Notes: generated by a model not told the origin, from the sequence alone. Shown: positions 1 through 5,072, counted from the first letter of the stretch. The stretch is DNA of 6,949 bases from Chloroflexota bacterium (GCA_021790715.1 JAJYGK010000192.1:1-6949); one strand, 5' to 3'. A program made the numbers and translations.

Positions 1-1
1 G

Positions 2-331
2 GTCGACTACGCCGAGGCGGCCCTGGAACTCGGCCTCGCGATCGGCTTCTCCGGGCTGGTGTTCCGCACCGGTGAGGAGGCTTCGGCGGAGGTCGTCCGG
101 CTCGTTCCCGCCGGGCGCCTGCTGGCCGAGACCGACTCGCCGTACCTCTCGCCGCCGGGTGCCCCGCGGCGACGCAACGAGCCGGCCTGGGTGCGCATCA
201 CCGCCGCCTGGATCGCCGAGCGGCGGGGCGATGACCCCGACGTGCTCGGCGACGTGCTGGTCGCGGCCTACGACGCGACGTTCGGACCGCCGTCGCGCGA
301 CGGTGCCGACGTCATGCGCGCGGGGCGCTGA
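2..331 (+). CDS. tatD: TatD-family metal-dependent DNase, C-terminal part (5' truncated by window edge)
   Basis: The window opens inside this gene; the last 109 codons are visible and end in TGA. TatD-family proteins are TIM-barrel hydrolases with a two-metal site that act as 3'-5' exonucleases/DNases in the cytoplasm. What is seen is the typical C-terminal third. A barrel strand with FSG comes first, then a Val-Pro followed by Arg-Leu-Leu-Ala and the signature ETDSPYL at bases 128-148. In this family the Asp of that motif is a metal ligand. A Pro/Arg-rich turn ending RRNEPAWVR follows, matching the usual RNEP segment, and then a helix and the closing A-x-x-T/N-F element (YDATFG). About 20 residues trail after the usual family end. 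The N-terminal metal ligands (HxH) lie outside the window. The gene converges on, and overlaps by 20 bp, the next gene on the other strand. Family assignment is firm; the exact paralogue (TatD versus YcfH/YjjV type) is not decidable here. Confidence 0.93.
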   Translation, partial: VDYAEAALELGLAIGFSGLVFRTGEEASAEVVRLVPAGRLLAETDSPYLSPPGAPRRRNEPAWVRITAAWIAERRGDDPDVLGDVLVAAYDATFGPPSRDGADVMRAGR

Positions 332-764
332 GCTCCGGCTTCCGCGGCGCGCCGGGCTGCGACTGCCCCGACGGTTCGGGTTCGCTCGCGACCTCCCGCT
401 CCAGTTCGGCCTCGACGTCGAACGTGGGGCGGACGCCGGCGGAGGCGAGGGAAGCGCCCTCTCCGACCTCGAGACCGCCGGCCCCGACCTCGCCGGTCTC
501 GAGATCGCCGGTGCCGGTGTCGCCGGCCGTCCCCGCGTCCCGCGAGGCGACCACGCGGATCCCGCCCTTGTCGATCTCGAGCACCCCGTCGGACGGCGAG
601 AGCTCCACCCACTCGGGCCCGAGAACGCCCGATCGGCGGACGGCCGCCGCGGCCACGAATCCGGCGACGGTGCCCGCGATCACGCCGGCCAGGGGGAGCG
701 CGATCCGTGTGATGGGGTGACCCGGCTGGTCGTGCAGCGGTCGATGCAGCGAGAGGGTCGGCAT
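312..764 (-). CDS. Hypothetical single-pass membrane protein with glycine zipper and acidic tail (150 aa)
   Basis: I do not recognise a family. The start is well supported: ATG at 764-762 is preceded on the minus strand by GAGGAGG with 5 nt spacing. Residues 1-17 are polar and His/Pro-rich. Residues about 18-42 form one hydrophobic helix with glycines at 27, 31 and 35, a GxxxGxxxG zipper that usually mediates helix packing, and the helix ends in RR. Residues 46-75 look like a small beta-rich segment (WVELSPSDGVLEIDKGGIRV). From there to the end the protein is Gly/Glu/Thr-rich and low in complexity, with near-repeats of LETGEVG / LEVGEG and a Glu/Pro-rich end. The positive-inside rule is ambiguous. 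The last 20 bp overlap the convergent TatD-family gene. The low-complexity tail and absence of known motifs keep the call at hypothetical. Coding status rests on the ribosome binding site, the clean TM helix and the lack of a better frame here. Confidence 0.7.
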   Translation of the reverse strand: MPTLSLHRPLHDQPGHPITRIALPLAGVIAGTVAGFVAAAAVRRSGVLGPEWVELSPSDGVLEIDKGGIRVVASRDAGTAGDTGTGDLETGEVGAGGLEVGEGASLASAGVRPTFDVEAELEREVASEPEPSGQSQPGAPRKPELSAPRA

Positions 765-791
765 GTGGTCCTCCTCGGCCCGATGCTGCGG

Positions 792-821
792 CCCTCGGGA
801 GCCGGATGCACGGGCCGAGGG
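792..821 (-). terminator. Possible stem-loop between thioesterase gene and downstream membrane-protein gene
   Basis: CCCTCGG (792-798) pairs perfectly with CCGAGGG (815-821) around a 16-nt loop. It lies 70 nt past the thioesterase stop codon and about 28 nt ahead of the start codon at 764, both on the minus strand. There is no T-tract, which is common in very GC-rich genomes. It could end thioesterase transcription or lie in the leader of the next gene. A 7-bp stem in sequence this GC-rich may also be chance. Confidence 0.3.
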
Positions 822-891
822 TCCCGTCTGCGGGGCGCCGGACGGACCGGCGGGCCCGTGGGGCCGGCGGAACGCCGCCCGCGTCGCCGCG

Positions 892-1626
892 TCAGCCGGC
901 GGTCAGGCGCGCGCGGAGCAGTTCGACGCCGTCTTTGTCCGAGATGGTCGCCCGCCACCCCGTCCCGTCGCGCCACGTCCGCGCCACCACCGTCGATCCG
1001 GGCTGCGCGGGTGCCAGGAACTCCAAATGGTACCGGCGCGGGAGCGCCTCGACGGTCGCAGCACCGCCCGACCGGATGACCGCCTCCTCCAGCCAGTCGA
1101 CGTACACGGCGTTGTTGGCGTGCCCCATGGGGTCCACGTCGCGCGGCGCGACGCGCAGGCACGTCTCGCGCGCGTCCGCCGGGACCGGGACCGCGTCGAT
1201 GCGTGCCGGTTCGAGCGCGGCGTCCGGGCCGAACCGGTCCAGCAGTTCCGGCGGGATGCGGGCCGGGGCGCCCCGATCGGTGGTCATCACCCAGTCCACG
1301 ATCCCGTGGCCGATCGTCGTGCCGTCCGGCAGGATGAAGTCGCTCTCGCGGCGCGCCCAGATCCTGCGCATCGCGGTGACCTCGGTCGTGACCGTCAGCA
1401 CGACACCGGGTCCGACCGGCCGCCGGATGTCGAGGACGAGGCACCTGACCAGCCAGAAGCGACCGCGGGCGCGATACCACGGCAGGTCGAAGCCGAGGCT
1501 CTCCGAATGCGCCCACGCGACGTCCTGCATGGCGCGCACGTGAGCGGAGGCGCGGCAGCGGGCGGTGGCGGTCGCCTCGTCGAAGCGCACCCGCACGGGA
1601 AGCTGGAGGCGTCGGCCGGGGTCCAT
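892..1626 (-). CDS. Acyl-ACP thioesterase-like double-hotdog protein (244 aa)
   Basis: Predicted cytoplasmic thioesterase that would release a fatty acid from an acyl-ACP or acyl-CoA. Two hotdog domains are visible. The first (residues about 8-116) carries the helix with VAWAHSESLGF, then RFWLVRCLVLDIRRPV and a charged strand pattern as in FatA/FatB-type bacterial thioesterases. The second (about 150-240) carries RDVDPMGHANNAVYVDWLEEA at 162-182, the 4HBT/FatA active-helix motif. Asp165, His169 and Glu202 (in YHLEFLAP) fall where catalytic residues are expected. The Asn that plant FatB has two residues before the His is Met167 here, so this helix looks more like the 4HBT/YbgC pattern D-x-D-x-x-G-H-x-N-N. 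Length matches bacterial family members. ATG at 1626 was chosen although the frame is open to 1752: residues upstream are Arg/Pro-rich and unlike the family, and CATACT lies exactly 7 nt ahead, which suits leaderless initiation. No Shine-Dalgarno sequence is present. Substrate chain length cannot be told. Confidence 0.85.
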   Translation of the reverse strand: MDPGRRLQLPVRVRFDEATATARCRASAHVRAMQDVAWAHSESLGFDLPWYRARGRFWLVRCLVLDIRRPVGPGVVLTVTTEVTAMRRIWARRESDFILPDGTTIGHGIVDWVMTTDRGAPARIPPELLDRFGPDAALEPARIDAVPVPADARETCLRVAPRDVDPMGHANNAVYVDWLEEAVIRSGGAATVEALPRRYHLEFLAPAQPGSTVVARTWRDGTGWRATISDKDGVELLRARLTAG

Positions 1627-1639
1627 GACGTCGAGTATG
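1627..1639 (-). promoter_or_regulatory. Putative leaderless -10 element for the thioesterase gene
   Basis: On the minus strand, CATACT (1639-1634) is followed by 7 nt and then the chosen ATG. A TATAAT-like hexamer 6-7 nt before the start codon places the transcription start on the first base of the codon. No purine-rich ribosome binding site is present and no clear -35 element is visible. The rest of the divergent gap (to 1822) shows nothing else I can name. Confidence 0.4.
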
Positions 1640-1822
1640 GGCGGCCGCCGCCGGTTCCGCGCGGCGCAGGACCTCCGGCGCGCCCCGGGCTCTGCGGTTT
1701 CGATCGGCACTTGCGGACGCGCCGGCCGGGTGAGAGCGTGCCTGCGGACCACCCGGTGCCGGCCTGGCGCGAAGCGGTCGGTCGGCCACGCGTCGGCACA
1801 CTGGGCGGACGAAGGAGTGTCG

Positions 1823-2059
1823 ATGGAGGCCGTCCTGGCGACTCTCGCCGTCGCTGCGCTGATGCTGGTCGCGTTGGTCCTGCTCGCGGCCAGCTGGCCC
1901 AGGTCGTCGCGGCTGGGAGGCTACCGGTCGTGGCGCGGGGGACGCGAATCGGATGCACGAGCCGACGACACGGTCGGCGGCACGCGCGAGGACGACGACG
2001 CATGGCGCTGGCGCCCCGACCGGGAAGATTCGGCCACGAGGCTGCGTCGCCGCCGGTAA
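1823..2059 (+). CDS. Small single-TM membrane protein (78 aa)
   Basis: Unrecognised small protein. ATG at 1823 has a strong ribosome binding site, GAAGGAG at 1811-1817, with 5 nt spacing. An in-frame GTG two codons earlier overlaps that site, so ATG is the better start. Residues 3-23 form one very hydrophobic, Leu/Ala/Val-rich helix starting right after Met-Glu. A Trp-Pro follows, then a long hydrophilic tail with mixed charge (Asp/Arg-rich, with DDDAWRWRP) ending in four arginines. With an acidic N-terminus and a basic tail, an N-out/C-in orientation is the likely one. It is divergent from the thioesterase gene and followed after 18 nt by a stem-loop, so it is probably its own transcription unit. 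Function unknown. Confidence 0.65.
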   Translation: MEAVLATLAVAALMLVALVLLAASWPRSSRLGGYRSWRGGRESDARADDTVGGTREDDDAWRWRPDREDSATRLRRRR

Positions 2060-2077
2060 CCGCGCGGGCCGGCTGCA

Positions 2078-2097
2078 CGCCCGCATGGTGGCGGGCG
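2078..2097 (+). terminator. Stem-loop after the 78-aa gene
   Basis: CGCCCGC (2078-2084) and GCGGGCG (2091-2097) form a perfect 7-bp stem with a 6-nt loop, 18 nt past the stop at 2059. No T-tract follows. Position and strength fit a transcription terminator in a GC-rich genome. The remainder of the gap to 2263 contains a second 6-bp GCGGCC/GGCCGC dyad (2187-2206) and a lone TTGACG (2180-2185) with no matching -10 element. Confidence 0.45.
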
Positions 2098-2263
2098 CGC
2101 CGAGGCGATCGTGCTTCGCCCCATCCGGCACTTGTCCCGCGAGGCGGCGCGTGCATGCTGGCCGTGCGCACGGGGGGTGTTGACGCGCGGCCGGTGCCCG
2201 GGCCGCCTCGACTGCGCCGAGCCACTGGCGGGACCGACCCGCGTGATGTCGGGGGGTCATGTC

Positions 2264-2551
2264 ATGCCACGCTTCATCGCCGTCCACCCGGTGGCGTTCA
2301 CGGAGGAGCAGCTCCGGCCCCTGGCGAAGGCGCCGGTGCCCGAGGGCGTCACCTGGGTCAGCACGTACTGCGGCTATGCCGACAACAGGACCTACTGCCA
2401 CTGGGTGGCTCCCACGAAGGACGCACTGGTCGCGATCTTCCACCAGTACGAGGTTCCCTTCGAGGAGATCCACGAGGTGCGGTGGTTCGACCCGGCCACG
2501 GCGCAGCTCGAGCCGGAGCCCACCGAGGTGAAGGCTCCACTGACGGTCTGA
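2264..2551 (+). CDS. DUF4242-like small protein (95 aa)
   Basis: Compact soluble protein that resembles the DUF4242 family, ferredoxin-like alpha/beta proteins of about 80-90 residues; a characterised actinomycete member is a nickel-binding protein. The visible layout is a beta strand (PRFIAVHPV), a helix starting FTEEQLRPLA, a strand with VTWVSTYCGYADNRTYCHW at residues about 29-47, a helix (KDALVAIFHQYE), and the closing IHEVRWFDPATAQLEP, typical of the family's C-terminal strand. Cys36, Cys45, His46 and several other His residues could bind a metal; that is inference. ATG at 2264 was chosen because GGGGGG (2251-2256) sits 7 nt upstream and because the family usually begins with M-P-R/K-F/Y. 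An in-frame ATG at 2246 would add six residues without a ribosome binding site. A strong stem-loop follows 9 nt after the stop. No partner gene is evident. Confidence 0.85.
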   Translation: MPRFIAVHPVAFTEEQLRPLAKAPVPEGVTWVSTYCGYADNRTYCHWVAPTKDALVAIFHQYEVPFEEIHEVRWFDPATAQLEPEPTEVKAPLTV

Positions 2552-2841
2552 GCAGATGGGCGCGGCCCGGTGTGACCCCGTGACGGCCGCACCGGGCCGC
2601 GGATCGGCGGATCGACGTGCAGCTGCTGCGGCTCCCGCCGCGAGCGGCTCGTCGCATGCGGTTCCCATCCTCGATCGTCGCTCGGAGGAGCGTCGCATCC
2701 GGATCGATGGCGTCGACCTCCTCGTCGAGGATGTGGGGCCGACCCGGATCACGTTCCGCGCCTGACAGTCACTCGATCACCGTCGCGGCCAGGCGGCCTC
2801 AGGCGTTCGGAGGCGCTGGACGTCGCAGGAGGAGCATCCGG
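2552..2841 (+). other. 290-nt gap between two small genes: terminator-like hairpin, otherwise ambiguous
   Basis: After the DUF4242-like gene comes a 12-bp hairpin (listed separately). The frame 2556-2765 is open and its last 25 codons read like beta-strand protein (RIRIDGVDLLVEDVG), but its only ATG lies just before the hairpin, it has no ribosome binding site, and its first half is Ala/Arg low-complexity. I do not call it a gene. The last 20 nt hold the ribosome binding site of the following membrane-protein gene. Confidence 0.5.
2561..2601 (+). terminator. 12-bp perfect stem-loop after the DUF4242-like gene
   Basis: CGCGGCCCGGTG (2561-2572) pairs perfectly with CACCGGGCCGCG (2590-2601), leaving a 17-nt loop. 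It begins 9 nt after the stop at 2551. It is the longest perfect hairpin I found in the window. There is no T-tract on either side. The best reading is a factor-independent-like or Rho-assisting terminator for the upstream gene. Confidence 0.6.
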
Positions 2842-3006
2842 ATGAGCGTGAACACGGTGAAGCTCGTCGGCGGGCTGCTCGTCGCGCTGGGGGCCGCGGG
2901 CCTGCTGCTTCTCGGCGTCCTCGAGTCGGGTCCCGCCGCGCTGGTCGGCATCGTGGGCCTCGGTCTCGTCGCGACGTCGGCCCGGCGGCGTCGTGATCGG
3001 TTCTGA
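2842..3006 (+). CDS. Small two-TM membrane protein (54 aa)
   Basis: Unrecognised small hydrophobic protein. ATG at 2842 is preceded by AGGAGGAG with 7 nt spacing, a near-ideal ribosome binding site, which rules out the longer open frame upstream. Residues 8-27 and about 32-46 are two Gly/Leu/Val-rich membrane helices joined by a short ESGP turn; the tail is SARRRRDRF, strongly basic. Lys7 and the Arg cluster suggest both ends face the cytoplasm. Glycine-rich helices of this kind pack tightly, so an oligomer or an accessory subunit is possible, but this is inference. It converges on lgt with a 69-bp gap. Confidence 0.75.
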   Translation: MSVNTVKLVGGLLVALGAAGLLLLGVLESGPAALVGIVGLGLVATSARRRRDRF

Positions 3007-3020
3007 GGCCCATCACCGGT

Positions 3021-3060
3021 GCCCGTGCGCTCGGCGCGGGCGCAGGAGTGCCTCACGGGC
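3021..3060. terminator. Possible bidirectional stem-loop between the 54-aa gene and lgt
   Basis: The 69-bp gap between two converging genes holds GCCCGTG (3021-3027) and CACGGGC (3054-3060), a perfect 7-bp pair with a 26-nt loop. An alternative nested hairpin uses GCCC/GCGC and GCGC/GGGC around TCG (3021-3041). Either could stop transcription from both sides. No T-tract; the loop of the first form is long. Confidence 0.3.
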
Positions 3061-3075
3061 GACCTGCCGGACGAG

Positions 3076-4002
3076 CTAGCGGGGTCCCTCCGACGCCGCG
3101 TCCGCCGACGGGCCGGGGCCCGGATCCTGCCCGGTGCTCCCGGCCACGCCCTGGTCGATCTGCACCCAGGCGGCTGCCTCCGGCGCCGAGGTGTGGTGGC
3201 GCCAGATCAGCAGGACGATGCCGAGGACGACCGCGACCACGCTGAAGATGATCCCGATCGAGACGCCGAAGAAGAACTGGTCGTAGGCCGAGCGGAACGT
3301 CTCCAGGTATCCGCGGACGGTGCCGTACCAGATCAGCCAGAACGAGACGAGGTCGCCGTCACGCAGCCATCCCGCGATCCGGCGGCTCAGGTACAGGGCG
3401 ACCAGGCCGCCGGCGAAGTCGAGCACCGACTCGTAGAAGAACATGGGCTGGAAGCCGGTGGTGGCGAACGGGTAGAGCGAGCAGGAGTATTCGGGCACGC
3501 GATGGGCGCAGTCGATCGCGATCCCCCAGGGGAGGTTGGTCGGCGGACCGTAGAGCTCCTGGTTGAAGAAGTTGCCCCAGCGCGCGATCGCCTGCCCGAA
3601 GAAGAGGCTGGGGACCGCGATGTCCGCCCAGCGCCAGATGTTGAGGTGGTGGCGCCGGCCGTAGATCAGCATCCCGACGAGCCCGCCGATGACGCCCCCG
3701 TAGATGGCCAGGCCCGTGTACGGCGGCAGCAGCACCTTGATCGGGTCGCTGGCGTAGAGGCTCCAGGTGTCGGCCACGCTGTACAGGCGCGCGCCGATCA
3801 GCCCCAGCGCGAAGACCAGGATGATGCCGTTGGCGATGTGTTCCGGATTCTCGCCCCGCTCCCGCGCCCGCCGGTCTGCCAGCCAGGCCCCCAGCGCGAG
3901 GGCGGCGGCGTACCCGATCCCGTACCAGGGGATGGTCAGCGGCCCCAGTTGCAGGGCGATGGGAACCGGGGTGATGTCGATCAGGCCGAGCAGCGGGTTC
4001 AC
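3076..4002 (-). CDS. lgt: Phosphatidylglycerol:prolipoprotein diacylglyceryl transferase (308 aa)
   Basis: Lgt is the integral membrane enzyme that transfers diacylglycerol from phosphatidylglycerol to the lipobox cysteine of prolipoproteins, the first step of lipoprotein maturation. Family landmarks are all present. IPWYGIGYA near the N-terminus carries Tyr27, equivalent to E. coli Tyr26. AIYGGVIGG lies at 99-107. The signature RWGNFFNQELYG is at 141-152 and matches E. coli Arg143, Asn146, Glu151 and Gly154. VRGYLE carries the Arg-x-x-x-Glu pair of E. coli Arg239/Glu243. About seven hydrophobic segments are visible. The position of E. coli His103 is Tyr101 here. A roughly 40-residue hydrophilic Pro/Ala/Gly tail follows the last helix. 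GTG at 4002 was chosen because the protein there begins as Lgt proteins do, while the 44 upstream residues are Arg/Gln-rich and non-membrane. There is no Shine-Dalgarno sequence, but TATCCT lies exactly 7 nt ahead, suggesting a leaderless mRNA. Confidence 0.96.
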   Translation of the reverse strand: MNPLLGLIDITPVPIALQLGPLTIPWYGIGYAAALALGAWLADRRARERGENPEHIANGIILVFALGLIGARLYSVADTWSLYASDPIKVLLPPYTGLAIYGGVIGGLVGMLIYGRRHHLNIWRWADIAVPSLFFGQAIARWGNFFNQELYGPPTNLPWGIAIDCAHRVPEYSCSLYPFATTGFQPMFFYESVLDFAGGLVALYLSRRIAGWLRDGDLVSFWLIWYGTVRGYLETFRSAYDQFFFGVSIGIIFSVVAVVLGIVLLIWRHHTSAPEAAAWVQIDQGVAGSTGQDPGPGPSADAASEGPR

Positions 4003-4015
4003 GGGCGGGAGGATA
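4003..4015 (-). promoter_or_regulatory. Putative leaderless -10 element for lgt
   Basis: Reading the minus strand, TATCCT (4015-4010) fits TANNNT and is followed by 7 nt (all G/C) and the GTG start. The geometry equals that ahead of the thioesterase gene. No -35 hexamer is recognisable 16-18 nt further upstream. Confidence 0.45.
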
Positions 4016-4100
4016 GACGCCTTCGAGCAGATCCGCTGCCGGAGCCGCGGCTTCCTGGCGCGGAGGTCCGCCTGGGCGCGACTGTCCTGGTGCCGCCGCT

Positions 4101-4144
4101 GCCCACGTGTGCACCGGCACCGGTGGACCGTCACGGACGTGGGC
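4101..4144. promoter_or_regulatory. Inverted repeat in the lgt/GNAT divergent gap
   Basis: GCCCACGT (4101-4108) and ACGTGGGC (4137-4144) are perfect complements separated by 28 nt. Inside lies a second dyad, CACCGG (4112-4117) and CCGGTG (4120-4125), with a 2-nt spacer. The outer left arm also contains the 6-bp palindrome CACGTG (4104-4109). It lies about 100 bp upstream of lgt. A pair of regulator half-sites or a folded leader are both possible; no known operator is recognised. Confidence 0.3.
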
Positions 4145-4487
4145 GAGCCTCATTCCCGCGGGGCCGCAGTGATGCCGGGCAGACACCTCCCTCACGGCGA
4201 CACGGGACGGCGTGGCATCGCGCCGGGCGGCCGCCCCACGACACGGCCGACTGATCCTCCCCGCCGGCTGCATCGAGCCGGGCACGGCCGATCACCGCCG
4301 ACCGGTCTTCGGGCCCTCCGGCCCTTGCGCCGGTTCGCCGCACGCGCAGGCTGGACGCCGCATTCTCGATCTGGTCCGATCCCCTGCGGGTCGGCTGGTT
4401 CGAGCGGCAGCGCCACGTGAACGGCGGGCCAGCTCCGCGCCGACAACGGCGGCGGTCGCGTCCGCCCGAGGTACGAGGAGCCTGCAG

Positions 4488-4895
4488 GTGAGCATCGCGT
4501 ACCGCCCGACCCTTCCGAGGCCGGAGGCCTTCCGCGCCCTGTTCGCCACCACCGGCTGGGACGCGGGACGCCCGCTCACGCCCGAGCGCGCCGCGGCGGC
4601 CCTGGCGGGTACCCGGCACGCGGTCGCGGCATACGACGGCGATCGCCTCGTCGGGTTCGGCCGGGTGATCGGCGACGGCGTGCTCCACGCGCTCCTGGCC
4701 GACGTGATCGTCGATCCCGCATACCAGCGGGCCGGTATCGGGAGCGAGATCGTCGGGCGCCTCGTCGAGCACTGCCGGCAAGAGGCCGTGATGGACGTCC
4801 AGCTCTTCTGCGCGCGAGGGAAGCGGCCGTTCTACGAGCGCCTCGGCTTCCTCGCCCGGGACGACGAGGCTCCCGGCATGGAACTGGGCGTGTGA
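4488..4895 (+). CDS. GNAT-family N-acetyltransferase (135 aa)
   Basis: Predicted cytoplasmic acetyl-CoA-dependent acyltransferase of the GCN5-related fold. Visible landmarks: an N-terminal strand and helix (residues 1-21), strands with AVAAYDGDRLVGFGRVIGDG at 45-64, and motif A, ADVIVDPAYQRAGIGSEIV at 71-89, whose Gln-Arg-x-Gly-x-Gly loop binds the pyrophosphate of acetyl-CoA. Next come a helix and a strand (VQLFCARG) and motif B, PFYERLGF at 114-121, with the conserved Tyr116 as a candidate general acid. The length is that of a single compact GNAT domain. GTG at 4488 was chosen because GAGGAG ends 7 nt upstream and because the frame further upstream (open from 4212) is low-complexity and not GNAT-like. 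The substrate cannot be inferred: no neighbour gives a pathway, and it stands alone between a long divergent gap and the next gene on the same strand. Confidence 0.92.
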   Translation: MSIAYRPTLPRPEAFRALFATTGWDAGRPLTPERAAAALAGTRHAVAAYDGDRLVGFGRVIGDGVLHALLADVIVDPAYQRAGIGSEIVGRLVEHCRQEAVMDVQLFCARGKRPFYERLGFLARDDEAPGMELGV

Positions 4896-4984
4896 CCCTT
4901 GGTGGGCCCGGTGCGGCGGCGGTCGTGCCCCCGGCAGCGCCGGCGCAATGCGGGCCGTCCTGCCGTTCGGCACTTGGCAGATGG

Positions 4985-5012
4985 GTGGCGGGGCGAATGC
5001 TCTGCCCGCCAC
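4985..5012 (+). terminator. Stem-loop downstream of the GNAT gene
   Basis: GTGGCGGG (4985-4992) pairs with CCCGCCAC (5005-5012) in a perfect 8-bp stem with a 12-nt loop, 89 nt past the GNAT stop. No T-tract. It is plausible as the terminator of the GNAT transcript, although farther from the stop codon than usual. Confidence 0.4.
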
Positions 5013-5054
5013 GAGCGTGGTGCCGGGTGGTCCGCGGCAGGCGGCGCCTGGATC

Positions 5055-5072
5055 TCGCCGGGGACCCGGCGA
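5055..5072 (+). promoter_or_regulatory. Tight hairpin ahead of the beta-helix lipoprotein gene
   Basis: TCGCCGG (5055-5061), a GGAC loop and CCGGCGA (5066-5072) form a perfect 7-bp, 4-nt-loop hairpin about 35 nt upstream of the lipoprotein signal-peptide codons. It could end transcription from upstream or sit in the leader of the lipoprotein mRNA. Which of these holds cannot be told from sequence. Confidence 0.35.

Larger units (their letters stand above)
4003..4487. other. 485-nt divergent intergenic region between lgt and the GNAT gene
   Basis: No convincing gene. Open frames across it on both strands are Arg/Pro/Ala-rich with no ribosome binding site and no domain. Contents seen: the lgt -10-like element at its left edge, an 8-bp inverted repeat at 4101-4144 (separate entry), a small GGGCC/GGCCC hairpin near 4312-4325, and the GNAT ribosome binding site (GAGGAG, 4475-4480) at its right edge. 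I looked for tRNA-like T-arms around 4396-4410 and found no matching stems. Confidence 0.55.

Noticed and set aside
2180..2208. TTGACG as a -35 box for the DUF4242-like gene
   Set aside because: At 16-18 nt spacing the sequence is CCGCCT-like, with no resemblance to a -10 element.
763..2583. 606-aa open frame on the plus strand
   Set aside because: It covers the thioesterase gene antisense and the small genes in a different frame; its composition is low-complexity and it has no ribosome binding site.
680..2752. 690-aa open frame on the minus strand
   Set aside because: It runs across two well-supported genes in other frames, is Arg/Pro/Ala-rich throughout, and shows no domain; long spurious frames are expected at this GC content.
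2556..2765. 69-aa gene after the DUF4242-like gene
   Set aside because: The only ATG has no ribosome binding site and is followed at once by a 12-bp hairpin; the first half is low-complexity. Kept only as a finding for its C-terminal part.
3019..4254. 411-aa open frame antisense to lgt
   Set aside because: Lgt is unambiguous on the other strand; the antisense protein is a composition artefact.
4396..4410. GGTTCGAG resembling a tRNA T-loop
   Set aside because: Flanking bases do not form the T-stem and no acceptor or anticodon arm pairs around it.
4131..5012. 293-aa minus-strand open frame over the GNAT gene and upstream gap
   Set aside because: GNAT motifs A and B are clear on the plus strand; the antisense frame has no recognisable features.
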